Origin: Diadema setosum
Lineage: Eukaryota; Echinodermata; Echinoidea; Diadematoida; Diadematidae
NCBI GenBank assembly: GCA_033980235.1
Contig: CM067076.1
Location: 29,426,968 to 29,490,967 of the forward strand
DNA: 64,000 nucleotides
Direction: 5' to 3'
Shown piece by piece: positions 20,350 through 47,237 of this stretch. Position 1 is the first letter of the stretch. Every line of letters starts with the position of its first letter. Below the pieces are notes generated by a model that did no database searches, had not been told where the DNA came from, and saw only the letters and a program-made list of their open reading frames with translations. The translations under genes were made by a program, and so were the position numbers.

Positions 20350-21889
20350 TTAGCTTTTATCTATCTTCTTCCCGTGCACTTGCCACTGGAAAATTGGAAC
20401 ATAATCATCATATTGTGCGCGGTAGAAGTTTCCCGCGACGGGGTTTCCCAGGTCGTACTGCCGGGCAAAGTCCCTGGTGCTCCACGGTTTGCGACGTTCA
20501 GGGCGAACGCGTCGTCGGTAGGCGTCTTTCGGGGTGATTGGAAGAGTTGAAGGTTGCTTGTAGATTAGATACAAATAGGTGTGGATTCCTGTAATATTGT
20601 TTGAAGAAAATATGTGAGAAGGCAGAAATGATAAGCGACATGAGTCATCCGCGACAGAGCGTATAGGAACGCAGTTCAAAGATTGAATTGCTGCTAATGG
20701 AGTTGGCATTGCATAAATTATAAACCTAAACCTTACTTTTAAATTGACATGAATACTTGTCGACTTGTAGAGAAGGCAATTTGATGAAACTTCTTTCAAA
20801 ACGCTGAAAACAGGACTCAACCTGTTTATGGGGATTGAAAAGATAGAAGGGTTAACTGATATCAAATCACAAAGCGAAAAATTTTGAGAATGTAACATGT
20901 TTATTCAGATGAAAGAGTAGATTGTAGATATTTACCATTCATTGATGTTTCAATGAAATAAAAGACATCAGCTTCTTTTGTTCGACACACATTAAACAAT
21001 TGCTTATTCCGTGGCGAGTTTTCATTTCGTTTCCTATAAGGCAGAAGTATTTAATATAAAATAAAGAATGAGAAATGATGTTTTAATCAGGCATTTTGCA
21101 CTTGATTATTTTTAGGTTTAAAGGGGAATTCTGAACTTGTAAAAAAGTTCGTCTGGTAATTAAGGAAGAGTAACATTTTTTAAAAGCACAACCGTGAAAA
21201 CTTTATCAAAATCAAGTTAAATAGAAAGTTATGAAATTGTGCGGTTTCGCTAATTTTAACAAAATGGTTCTTGAAGAGTCAGTTTGAATAAGCATTATGC
21301 AAGCGAGTGAGCTGATGATGTAATCTCCCCATTACAGCTTGTCATAGAGTTGAAATTTCCATTTATGTTTCAGTCTCAAATCCTAATACTTTCTGACTGA
21401 TCATCATTTTGAAGTTATTCATCCAGGAAGGAATTATGCTTTACACATTAAAAGCAGGAAAATGAATTTCAGTCTTCCCTTTTTTTTTTGATAAGGTCAC
21501 TGGAAAATCGTGACATGATGACATCATTATCACTAACTCGGTTTTGTTTCAACAAGATGATTGTTGATTTGAATTACCTTTATGTTTGTTTCAAACATTC
21601 CGGTGATGATTCTTATGTATCAATCATTCGAATTCTGGTTGTATTGGGGTTTAGAAACCTGGAGTATCTGGTAACATTTGATTGTGATAATTATGTTAAT
21701 ATTCTCATGAATAGTCCCAAGTGATAAGTTAATGTTCTCGTGAATAGTCCAAGCAACCTCCTTGATAGGAATGATTATTTTAGAATTAAAGCTATAAATT
21801 AAAACCCGTTTTGATTAAAAGAATGGTATAAAAATGCATCAAGCTAATGTATTGTTCACACCAGTGCTAAACAAGAAAAGGCTTGTGTG

Positions 21890-21932
<43 letters not shown>

Positions 21933-23309
21933 TTATTGTTGGGGCCTCTAATATGGTGGGAAAAAGGCAAGAATTACCCGTGTCTTTCGGTGGACCCGAT
22001 TCGAGGTATTCGGCGTGGACGAGTCCCTTGTCGACATCATTGCCGGGAACGTTGAAGACGATCCAGTGACATACCTGAAGTTGAATTGTTGGCGAGCCAA
22101 CGTGGACGAAGAGTACAGTGTACAGACTCTCTTCGTTCGCTTGCCAGTTGAGGACAGGTTGACGCTGGACCTGTCAAAACGGCGCGCGGCGGACAGAAAC
22201 GACTACACGAAATAATTATATACGTATAATCATTATTGGAGATTTCATTGTTAATTACAGTCTACCACACTAAGAACATCGTACACTATGCCTTCCAAAC
22301 CCATCCCTCCCACATTCTCGTGAAAAAAAAAAGTGACTAGACAACATTGATTACGCTTTTTAAGCAAAATCGCTTACATTATAATATAATGGTTATGGAC
22401 TAACGTGCACAGTCACATTTTAGAAATATATATGATCAGCTAGAATCCTAAAAAGGACAATGTCAATAACAGTTAAGTGGAAACAGCCAATTTAACCTCA
22501 AAATTACCAGATTCAGATGGTGAAGATGTCAATGTCAATAAGGACTCCCGCGGTTTAATCATGTTTCCTAGAGATTTAACTATTGTATTTGAATTGGTTT
22601 TTCATACCAGGAGTAGTGAGATTTACTTCACTCAGTGAACTCTCATTGCAGTGATGCCTTCGTCAATCGGGACCCAAAAACACTAACACAAATACAAAGA
22701 AACTTTGGAGCCATGGGGCAAGATATCTGACTTTGAGTTTACAAGAGTTGGTTATTGAAATAATACAAAGTATCAAAGGAGGTTAGCTATAAAATTGTAT
22801 CTAGGTTCTTTCCGACGAGGAAAGGTTGCTTGACAAATATAAACACCAGCGCCCCCTGTCCGGTTGGCTCCTATAATACTAAGTGGAGTGGACAGTACCA
22901 AAGAAGAAGAGGAGCGTTGTGAACAGTATCGAGCCTTTTAGCCATACCACCTCTAGCATGTTTCCATAACGAGAGGTCCGTGGGGATCAGTATCTTCTCC
23001 AGATTTCACTCAAACAGGTCATAGGAATCATGTTCGAGTTCTTTATTGATATCTGACATCAACAGCCCAATTTTCCTTCATAGATCCCCATTGTGGTGAT
23101 AGCAACAATATAACTATGAAGAATTGACATGAAAGACGCAAGATGAAAGGTTAAAGGCATACTTTCCTTTATTCACTCACCTGGGTTGGAGTCAGTTCGT
23201 TTCCCAGCTCACATCGAACACCACTGCTTGGCCAGGTTACGGACAAGACTTCGGGCGGCACTTCATCCAGGACTTCGGGCACGATGTCGTACTCTCGATA
23301 ACCGTCCAT
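20350..23309 (-). CDS. PEBP-B: divergent PEBP-family protein (3 coding exons, 186 aa)
   Basis: Coding exons on the minus strand are 23309-23181, 22170-21978 and 20588-20350, with acceptors TTGACAG and ATTACAG and donors GTGAGTGA and GTAATTC. Exon 2 is 193 bases with the same phases as in PEBP-A, so the two genes share an ancestor. Exon 1 runs from MDGYREYDIVPEVLDEVP to GNELTPTQ. Exon 2 has PVLNWQANEESLYTV, CHWIVFNVPGNDVDKG and YLESGPPKDTG. Exon 3 has YLIYKQPSTLP and LGNPVAGNFYRAQYDDYVP. Unlike PEBP-A, the segment where MTDPDA is expected reads FVHVGSP, and only one His of the HH pair remains. The family fold is likely kept, but the ligand pocket is changed. It is convergent with PEBP-A. Confidence 0.9.
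21897..21931. repeat. GT microsatellite
   Basis: A pure GT/TG run in PEBP-B intron 2, about 45 bases from the exon 2 donor. Confidence 0.9.
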
Positions 23310-24024
23310 TGTGTCTAAGCGAGCTCATATAATCCTTATATGAAACGTAGAGGATGTGTTAATATACCGCGTCAAATCTCTGTTCTGAAGTCTGCACGGA
23401 GACAGAATGTCCGTTTCAGATCCGAGTCACTAAAAGGCCTACCTACCATTGAGAAGGCATTATAAAGTTTTTACATTGTACCTCTTGCCCGTATCTTGAA
23501 TGTGCGTACACTGTAGTTTAGAATGCTATCAGTTGTCGTATAGATGCTGGTATAGCGTTGGTGAGTTGAATTACAAGAGGGAAAGATTTTGTGGTCTGCT
23601 TGCATTTTCTTTCCTTTCTTAGGATTGTTTAAGAAAACAGTAATTCCACTGATCTGCTGAGCAGATTACTTGATTTCGCAGCACCAATTCATGAGTGTCT
23701 AACTTTTGTCAATCATCAGTCATAGATCTCCAATGTAATCTCTATAATGTACTTTAAATCACCCATTTTAGTCCGTCTGTTTATGATTGTCGACATATTT
23801 GATTAGAATTACAAGACATGATCAAAGAAAGAGTAGTTGAAATAAATTATTGTCTTTTCGCATCGCGTTAATGCTGTGGGTTGAATTTCCTTTCTGGCTG
23901 CTGCCTATACCATAGCATTTCTTTTTACACTGTTTAACTGATATGTTTGTTATTGTTTTGTAATGTTGTTGTATGTGTTTGTTTTTTTATATCTTCTTTG
24001 CTTTGGTGAAATAAAGAAACTTGA

Positions 24025-24066
<42 letters not shown>

Positions 24067-26365
24067 TGTGTGAGTGTTTGTTGATTTAGTGCTTGATAAT
24101 GTTAATGAAACTTTGCTGATATCCTAGTTTTATTCTGAGAAATTTTAATAATGCTGTGTAGAACCGGTACAGACGAAAACGTTTCTCCCCTATACTTGAT
24201 AGAGCATGTAAAGTCTCATAAACTAAAACGCTTCCTCTTGTTTCCTAAAAAAAAAAATCACGCGCATCACCAAACTCACGTGACTAACAGACTAACAACA
24301 AATGATGCCTCTTAAATTAATGTGACGAATGAATATGTAGCTCAAATCATCGCATAGTAAGTTTTATTCTGTTCATGGAAAGTTAATTGCTATAAAATAT
24401 ATCACTGTGATGTTACCGATCTACAATATCACATAAATGTAAAATTGTACACTTCAGCACTGCACATACAGTAGGCCTAATACTGCCTACGGTATAAGAT
24501 ACGATTGCATTTTGTGTAATGAACAAGCATCTCTGCTTTTTAAACGATCTTTTTGAATTCTATAAACATTGCATAGATTTAAACAGCTATAATAATGTTC
24601 AGCCTGTCTATAATTGACAGATAAATGCAAGAAATTTTTCTTTGAATCATACAAGTGTCTCTACATGATATAATGACACACACTACGGAGAGATATTCAA
24701 ATCTAACAAACACGGGTGACGGGATATGCAGTAGGAGAGTATAAGTATGCAATCCAATGCCAAGAATTGACTACATGTATATTGTATTACAAGGTACTGC
24801 TCTGAAGAATAACGTACACCATATATAAGTTCGAACGTAAAATATTGTTTGATCAAGTCTTAAAAGACATATTCAATGCGTGCATTGATTTATCGCTCCA
24901 TGACAACTATTTATACGAAATACACCATACACATTATATTATCATAGCCGTAGTTGAGTTGCATGTATTTGAAAATTTGTTGGCATCACATGACGTTTAC
25001 TGAGTTCTAGTTACCATCTGTTGCTTTTCACACTCGGTTTAATTTAAAACGTATTGCATAAGTCATAATTACGCTATGTCGAGTGCCGTTTATGTACATG
25101 CACTTATTTTTTTTTTAATATATAACACCGAAATTGAATTGTTCCCCTCATAACCTTGGTATAAAATCACAACTGTTTATTTTCCAGACATGTTCGGCAA
25201 CGTTGTAAAGCAACGCATTTTGATTTCTGCCTTTTTGTTGTATCCACATTACATCGAAATGCCTTGAGATGGCGGGTGCATTAAAACAGCTCAAATAAAA
25301 CTTTATCATGCCCTATACGTGTAGTTGCATGGTTATTTCTAAATTAGTTTGGCGTTTTAATGTGCTATTACGTCACTCATCATACTTTTGAACTGAAAGT
25401 GACGATAACATGGAATGAAGAAAGAATGCTAACATGTTGAAATCATTCTTTACTTGATTCTTGCTTGCATTGATCATAACAATCTTGAAAGTGATAACGA
25501 TGGAAGAAGTGTTGACTTAGAAAGTTGGAAGAAATTAAGAAGTAAATAATTAAGGCAACTTGTTACTCTTTTAAGATAATCTGACAATACAATTGTTATT
25601 ATACACTTACAATTACACATCAAATCGTGACCTGCACGAGACATTTATTGATAGATTTATAACATCAGGGCGGCATTTCAAGGTAATCATAAACACAAAA
25701 ACTTCACCCACTAAATCCATTCACCGCGTATAACTGTATAAAAACGTAAAAAAAAAGTATAAATCAAGCAACAACACGCGATGAGCAAGGAATAGAATAG
25801 AACAACGCTGAATCACGCTACAAGCATAGTCATAAGATACGATTCATTTATATTTCTAACCTTATTAAAATATCAACGTTTGAAATATAGTACTTCGAGG
25901 TTAGAGTCGTGTTAATTATTGACTCATTTAGCATACGCACGGTGTCTATTAATTTTGTTTTGTCATTCCAAGTGTTTTACAAAGTTTTTGCAAAGGCCGC
26001 GCGTGGGGAGAGATAAGGATATGGTATATTACATCATAATTTATAAAGAGTGAAATAGCGAGAAAAGTAGGGATCATAATATCTCAATCTATTCGTATTT
26101 GTGTTTTACAAAGTGGCAAAGGCCTGTACAGTATGGGAAGAGATAAAGATAATTGGATCACAGTCATGAGGAGTGAAATTCTGAGAAGAGTTGGGACATA
26201 TCTTGATTATTTGTATGCCACATTATATATTTTTTTTTCTGTAGGTATATTTTTGTGAAAATTGTTTGTACATTTGACTAATTGGTACAGAATGGGTTAA
26301 AGAAATAGAGAGCAGTGAAAGGGTAGCATTCAATGAAAGAGTATGTCCGCTTTAATCTGTCGATT
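23310..26365. other. intergenic region between PEBP-B and the DSL gene
   Basis: No ORF with coding character was found. PEBP-B's promoter and 5' UTR should lie just above 23309, and the 3' UTR of the DSL gene just below 26366. It contains a LINE 3' tail with a GT run (23880-24074) and otherwise AT-rich unique-looking DNA. Confidence 0.5.
23880..24074 (+). mobile_element. CR1/L2-like LINE 3' tail fragment plus GT run
   Basis: The segment ends GTGAAATAAAGAAACTTGAA and is then followed by a GT microsatellite (about 24029-24074). That terminus is typical of LINE 3' ends. No ORF remains, so it is a severely 5'-truncated copy. Confidence 0.5.
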
Positions 26366-40828
<14,463 letters not shown>

Positions 40829-41020
40829 TGTGACTAGTCGAGGAGTCCGTTGGTAGAGCAGGCGACAGGAGGGCTGTTCCCACGGCTGAATGACCCGCTT
40901 CCAGGGAGTACTGACAGCAGACGGCCAGGAATTCGCGCCGCCCGATTGTTCGCCCCTGGCACCGCGAGCCCGCCATGTTTGCCGAGTGCGTGATTTTGCC
41001 AATTTCTCGCATTTGTGCAA
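40829..41020 (-). promoter_or_regulatory. probable 5' UTR/promoter-proximal region of the DSL gene
   Basis: A stretch upstream of the DSL start codon is clearly richer in GC and CpG than its surroundings, as expected near a transcription start. No TATA box is evident. The overlapping ORFs here do not continue into the coding exon frame, except for the one leading to the ATG at 40828. Confidence 0.4.
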
Positions 41021-44000
41021 ATTTACAGAATCATCTCGCCACGTCGCTCAATTAGTTGTCAAGATCACCATAATCCCAGACGCCATTTACAAGTACACAG
41101 ACATACTCACAGCACCCGTTAATATCTTGTTTCCATATGTAATACTGTAGGAACATGAATTGACATGATCAGAAATTTGAGTTTCTGTATCTATGAACAA
41201 TATCCTTTAAGCTGATAACGACGACATCACACTATTGAGGTAAATTTGCTCAATAAAAAAGAGAAATATCATCAGATATTACTTTTCTTTCACGAAATTT
41301 ATTCGTAAGTGAAATGATATTTCATGTCTAAAATGACTTCAATGAAATAGAGTGTAAGATTAAAATGATTATGATAAGCCCGTAACACGTTCAATTAAAA
41401 TCCTCAGATCTTTCTTATTTCTTTCTAATTTCATGTCTAGATATAAGTAGGCCTTATATCTACTTTTCTGTGTGTTTTACTTTTACCAAACTTAGAGTGC
41501 ATTTATTAAAATGAACTTGAACTTGAGCAAAGGCAAAATAGAATAATTTCCCAATAAGGAGTGTCATACTTTTTGATATAAGTTTAGTGCGACTTATCCA
41601 TGGAACAAAGACAGATGAAAAATGGATGTCGTGGCTGGGACAATTTTCTTTCAGATGAGAAATTCTTATCAAGCCAACATTGTATGATGCTTAAGTACTT
41701 GAGTAGTTCTTATCATTCTTGATATAGTTTGAGTATGTTGATTGTGTATAAGAATTATGGCGAAGATATTATATACCTATGTCATCTTTATCTCGACTGC
41801 GTGAGTCGGCGAAAAACACTTGAACTCAAGTCCCCGTTTGAGGGCGCTCTATTTTGACAGCTCCTCGTCTGTGATAAACCCTCTCCTTAACTTTGTGCCA
41901 TAATACTTCTCTGCCCATAGGTATGTCTGTGAAATTTGTGTACATTTGACCCATTGGCATAGAAAGGGTTAAAATGCCACATAAATACATTCATAGGGTC
42001 CCACAAGTAGACGTACATCATCAGCATTATATCCAAAGGACCCGCAGCAGTGTTTATCCAACAATAATTATAGAGGGCGGAAACACTGCTTGCATCGCTT
42101 GAGCAAGTTGAGTGCATCAATGTTGGCATATGTTACTTTCAATGCTCAATAGAAACCACAAACCGCTTCCGGGATATATTTAGCTGTCGGACTGGTATTC
42201 TCAAGCATTGATGTCTGAATATCAAATCCAAATGAATAATCACTGGGAGTTCATTTCCGTAGCACAACCCTTATTTCTAATTCCAGACATAAATTGTTCC
42301 GACCGCACAATCTAAACATTAGTCGAAATCGTATTTACCTGGGTCCCTCCGTGAAGAACCGTTTTTTTTTTTTTGTCTGTGTGTAAAGACTAAGACCGTA
42401 CAAGCAATTTGCTCCATTAGCATTCACAAGCGGGTATATCCGAGCATTTTTACCGGAGAGCCTATTCATAAGTGAAATCGAAATCGAAATCGAAATTGGA
42501 CAAGAAATTAGCTCTGCTTTTAAACATTCCATACGTCTGTCAAAGTAATTAGCAGCGTTTCTTCTTTTATCCCATAGTAGCAATGGTCTCTGTTATACAT
42601 CTGTTCTGTGGTATCATACGCTTTTAAAGGGATGGTATAGTTTTTGCTTGATATGGGACTTCAGGCAGTCAGGTTTCAACTTTTTTTTTTTTTTTGCGAG
42701 ATAATATGAAACCTCTTAAGAAATGTGTAAGAGCACGTAATTCTAAGAGGGATTCAAAGTTTATTGGATGAAAATTGGTTTTGAGACATCCAAAACAAAG
42801 CGATCCTAATAAAAGGTCGGACCCATCTATTATTGGGATCGCTTTGTTTTACTTTGTTCTTGGATATCTTATCCATTTCAAAATTGATTTTCATCAAAAT
42901 AATATACCTCAAATTCCTCTTGATATCTCGCAAAAAGCTCAATCCTCATATCAACCAATACTATATCATCATGCCGCTTCACGATACTGTATCTACATTG
43001 TTTATGGTATTAATCATGTAGAATAAAAATATGTAGCACACAAAATATAGAGTGTGTTATGTATTTAGTATAATAGTAATTGTACTTATTAAAGTAGGGC
43101 CTATATAATAGAATGTATTTTTCCTCTTTTCTACACGTGAGTACATCGTCAGAGTTTAAGTTTATTCGTTCGCTAATCACAACGGCAGCAAATCTATTTA
43201 GACTGACAAAAGTTCTCCGGATTATCATTACTTTACTTAAAAGAGATAAAACTCGTTTGATCTTTCGCCCTTTGGACCCGAGGGGTAATCTGGGTACAGG
43301 ATGACGTGCTTTTCCTTATACGTTTCTAACTATAAAGGACCTTAAATCACGTGCGTATAAATCACTGCTATACTGATATGGATATAAGTCAGTGTCGCGT
43401 GCAAGCTTTTCACTCCTGATGTAAAAAACAAAAACAAAAAACAAACAAAAACATTGCTCTTGCAAGCATAAAAACAGTCGGCTCAATTGCTACACCGCAG
43501 TTGCGCCTACGACTGTTCCCGATACAAAGCGGCTACGACAAGCATTTCGACTGTTATCCGCTCAACGAGACATACTCTTTATAAGGTTGGTATAATTTGC
43601 ATTTTAGACTCTCACAAGTTTGACGACAAACAGTTTTGAACTTAATCAAGTAAATTCACGTCATTGTATTGAAAGAAATAGGCCTAACCGGGGTGCAATC
43701 GTTCTACTTGCCCCGAGCCCGATAAACGTCAATGGTGGATCAACATTTCAAATGCTGCCACCCCTCCAACCTTGTGTTAAATGTCAAATTTATAATGGTG
43801 GATTTACCATTTTGAAAATGTGAAATCCAACATTCCAGTGTCAAACTGAACATTTTGCGCTTAGAAACACCCGTATAAAGCGCCGTATAAATGCGATAAT
43901 TATTACTACTATCATTAGAACTTTAAAAATTGAGTGTTAATTAACGTTTAACAAAATGCTGAAGGAGTGACAAGGTTTAAATTGTTGAATTACCATTTCA

Positions 44001-44900
44001 TTTTTTAGAATGTTGATTTTGTTTTGTTTTGAATCTGAGCCATCATCATGAAATATGCTCATCCTTAAGTTAAAGGCTTACCATGGCTGTTTAAACGGAA
44101 GTTCCATTTGTATTGTTTCCTACACTGTATTGACTTGAAATGAAATCTATCGCCGGACGAGCCATCACCAACACAAGCACCATGGTTGTTCTCGGATCCG
44201 TGTGTGAGGTTGGGCCAGGGATTGAAACAACCGAGTGAATGTCCATGTAAAAGCTTGCTGTATACCACATTATGATTATGGTGAGAACTGGCATGCTTTC
44301 CGGACTGCTCGGCTTTACCCATCACTTATACTGCTGAACATCCCCATGCTTTGATTGTATCATAATGAAGAAACAAGGAAGTAGCGAAGGCGAACTGCGC
44401 TTATACAACTTCAAATTAGAAATTCTGTTAAGATAATACCAACTCAATTGCCCTATTACCTAGTTGTGGATGCAGTATTGCATGATCCATCAAAATTGAA
44501 TAATATGGGTAGAACTTCAAAAGAACAGCAGAGCACCACACCACTATACTTCACTGTAAGGATCTTAAGTCTTTTCTTGTCGCATTCGACGAAGGACCCC
44601 TTTGAAAATCAGCCCTAGCTATGGCTGAAAGGGCAATCTTTCTCATGAGTGGGGAATGCATAAATGAATACTGAGATAAAAATAAATATTATATGCTACT
44701 ATATTTTCCCTCTCTTCCTAATGAAATTGTTTTCACAACGATCCATACTACAGCCTTTCGTTGAAGACTATAGAAGGCCGTGAACACAATGTTTAAAGAA
44801 ACCTTCATATATTTGCCCTACATTATTGACAGTAGCTATCCATAAGTCCAACCCCAATATGCACGTAGTTAAGCGAGTACTTCGGGCCTGTCAGTGTGCT
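41021..44900. other. intergenic region between DSL and TRIM genes (divergent)
   Basis: No gene supported. It holds a foldback element (42627-42972), T runs and AT-rich DNA. A minus ORF at 44325-44065 is unassigned and probably chance. Confidence 0.5.
42627..42972. mobile_element. foldback element with AAAACAAAGCGATCC arms
   Basis: AAAACAAAGCGATCC (about 42790-42805) is answered 30 bases later by GGATCGCTTTGTTTT. The match continues outwards through GATGAAAATTGG/AATTGATTTTCATC and GGTATAG/CTATATC, so the whole ~345 bases folds back. Shadow ORFs on both strands are caused by this symmetry. Confidence 0.75.
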
Positions 44901-45405
44901 TTATATAGCTTCGATTGTTTACTGCGCAAGTCGGCTAGCTCTCTCTCTCTCTCTCTTTCTCTTCTCTTTCCATCCATTTTCTGCACACAAGAAGACTGCA
45001 GAACGTAGGTTTGTACTTTAGCAGTACCTCGAGTTCAAGCAATTTGAAATCTAAAAGTGTGATAACTATGGTTGTGTACCATCCTGTATGTATATCATAA
45101 TGAAGATAGAGGTAAAGATGCTGTCATTTGCGAGCAGCTGCTCTTCTACGTCTGAAAGAGAATGTGATTTAATTTGTGTTTAGTATTAATGGTAGTACAT
45201 AAAGGTTATGATATAATTGCGGCACTCCCCCCCCCCCCCCTCCCACAGTCATTTTAATCATAATGGTTTTGAATGTTATCACGCATGTCCCGATATCACA
45301 CATACGCTTCAGAGGAGAAATCGGATTCCTCTGCTTGATTATGTCGCCGTAAAGGATGGTAACGGCATTTTGCGCTAATCACCTTATACTCCTTTTGTTT
45401 TCTTA
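44901..45405 (+). promoter_or_regulatory. possible TATA box, 5' UTR exon and intron of the TRIM gene
   Basis: TTATATAG at 44901-44908 is a TATA-like site. A CT-rich leader follows, then a possible donor (GAAC|GTAGGT near 45005). A pyrimidine tract with CTTAG ends at about 45405, some 45 bases before the TRIM start codon. Together they could form a promoter plus one 5' UTR intron. All parts are individually weak. Confidence 0.3.
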
Positions 45406-45449
45406 GATTCATCTATAGTTACTCTGGTTCTTCAAGAGGATAATCTGCT

Positions 45450-47237
45450 ATGGCGAACACAGTAGCAAACAGCTATCTCACCAAGCTTGGGGAGGATCTC
45501 GAATGCCCACTTTGCATTGAGGTATTCAGGGATCCAAGATCCCTGCAATGTCTGCACACCTTCTGCCATGGTTGCCTCAAGAAATACCTGGAACGGCAGA
45601 GGGTGAAGACATCACTGGACTGTCCTGTCTGCAGGGAAACGACCCGGATACCTACGGGGGACATCGGCATCCTGAAACCCAACCTCGTTGTCAACCGACT
45701 GGCGGAGACTTGGAGTCAAGTCCAAAACGCGGAAACGAAAGACTCCGCGGTTAATGCGGCACAGGGGAGAATAGATTCCCCGCAAGAAGGTGCTAGATGT
45801 CCCAGTCACAGCAAAGAAGTTCTCACGCAATATTGCTGCGCGTGCAAGGTGTCCATCTGCAGGGATTGTATTGTTGGGGATCACCGCAACCATACCATCG
45901 AAGCACTGGACGAGGCGGTAATCAAAATGAAGCAAGACATCAAGTGGGCGACAGAGGTCATAGGTGCATTCATCCCCAAACTGCAGAGTGTCAGGCAAAA
46001 GATTGCTGAGGCGGAGAGGACGAGAGGGTCCTTTGCAGAGGCAGCAGCGGCGCTGGAGAAAGAGATCATGCTGGAGGCAGAGTCTGCCCTAACCCTCGTC
46101 ACTGATGTCATCAAGAGAAAGCGAGACACCCAACTGGCCGTAGTAGCAGCCCTCAAGAAAGTTTCCTCGGGAGAACTTGTGGAGCAGTTAAGTGTCAATG
46201 CTATCAGAATCCTAAATATCGCACACAAAGTCACTGACGAGCAATGTCTGTCCTTGGCAGAAGTTGCTGATATTTACCCGGAGCTGCGTCGCAGGCTTGG
46301 AGTGATGGTGGATTCTTGCATCGACGGCGGATTGCTGGACAACATAGGAAGTCTCTCTGCCCCTTCATTTCGACCGAACGAACAGTTGTTGGAACAGGTG
46401 ACCTTTGGTCGGTTGGATCATCCAAGGGCCTGGAGACTCACCAGAACTTTCACACTGCCGCAAACAAGAATCGGGGAGTTCTTTCGGATGAGGGCTCTTT
46501 CCGACGGCAAGCTTGCCGTAGGTTACAGGAATGGCGGTATTGATGTCTTCGATCCTATCAATGCGGGAGAGCTCAAAGTTCTCTTGCCAGACGTCCCTAT
46601 CCGTGATTTCGCCATCTTCAAGAGTGACAGCATAGTGATTGTCACCTTAAGGAACACGTTGCAACTCTACGACCCCAAAGGTGAGAAGACAGATGTCACA
46701 TTCAACACCCCTCCCACGAGTGGGTTGATGTCTGTGGACGTCGACGAAGAAAGCAACATCATTGTTGGTTTCGCCGAACACAAGTCCATCCACCTGTATG
46801 ACAAGAACGGTGGAAATCCTACGCAAGTCATAGACCTCAAGGATTTCGACCCATGGCACGTATTTGCAACGACAATGGGTAAGATCGTTTGCAAGAACCT
46901 CAACTCTGTCAAGGTGTTCGACCGCTCGGGCAAGGTCCACGCCACCATCTCAGAGTCCCCACCTCTCTGCACCTTCACCACCGGGGACAGCACCGGTCAT
47001 CTCTTCGTCTTGGTGCTCCGCAAGCTCAAGAAGATCTCCATCGCTCGCCACAAGTACGATGGTAGCCTCGAGCAGACAATCACGAAAGAGCAGGAAGTCT
47101 TCAAGATCAACGAGGAGAAATACTGGTTCGGACTGGCAGCTCTGTCTCCCAGCTGCCTGGCTGTGTCAGACACCCGGAACATATTCATCTACCGCAATGC
47201 TCCGGTGCTGCCAGATCTCCTAAAGCTTGCTAAGTAA
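45450..47237 (+). CDS. TRIM-type RING E3 ubiquitin ligase, intronless (595 aa)
   Basis: The RING finger at residues 19-61 has a full C3HC4 set (C19, C22, C34, H36, C39, C42, C58, C61). A B-box type 2 follows at 117-148 (C117, H120, C129, C132, C137, C140, H145, H148). A coiled coil spans about 155-280 (VRQKIAEAERTRGSFAEAAA and neighbours). The C-terminal ~260 residues hold repeated strand patterns such as KLAVGYRNGGIDVFDP, IVTLRNTLQLYDPKG and IIVGFAEHKSIHLYDKNGG, as in NHL/WD-like beta-propellers. This is the RBCC layout: a cytosolic ubiquitin ligase whose propeller probably binds substrate. The whole coding region is one exon, GC-richer than its surroundings. TRIM genes are expanded in several invertebrate lineages; the substrate cannot be named. 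Confidence 0.93.
   Translation: MANTVANSYLTKLGEDLECPLCIEVFRDPRSLQCLHTFCHGCLKKYLERQRVKTSLDCPVCRETTRIPTGDIGILKPNLVVNRLAETWSQVQNAETKDSAVNAAQGRIDSPQEGARCPSHSKEVLTQYCCACKVSICRDCIVGDHRNHTIEALDEAVIKMKQDIKWATEVIGAFIPKLQSVRQKIAEAERTRGSFAEAAAALEKEIMLEAESALTLVTDVIKRKRDTQLAVVAALKKVSSGELVEQLSVNAIRILNIAHKVTDEQCLSLAEVADIYPELRRRLGVMVDSCIDGGLLDNIGSLSAPSFRPNEQLLEQVTFGRLDHPRAWRLTRTFTLPQTRIGEFFRMRALSDGKLAVGYRNGGIDVFDPINAGELKVLLPDVPIRDFAIFKSDSIVIVTLRNTLQLYDPKGEKTDVTFNTPPTSGLMSVDVDEESNIIVGFAEHKSIHLYDKNGGNPTQVIDLKDFDPWHVFATTMGKIVCKNLNSVKVFDRSGKVHATISESPPLCTFTTGDSTGHLFVLVLRKLKKISIARHKYDGSLEQTITKEQEVFKINEEKYWFGLAALSPSCLAVSDTRNIFIYRNAPVLPDLLKLAK

Noticed and set aside
44065..44325. 86-codon minus-strand ORF
   Set aside because: No recognisable domain, no splice context and no composition shift; probably chance.
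45612..46543. Several ORFs on both strands within the TRIM gene
   Set aside because: They overlap a well-supported coding frame with a complete RING and B-box and show no family motifs of their own.
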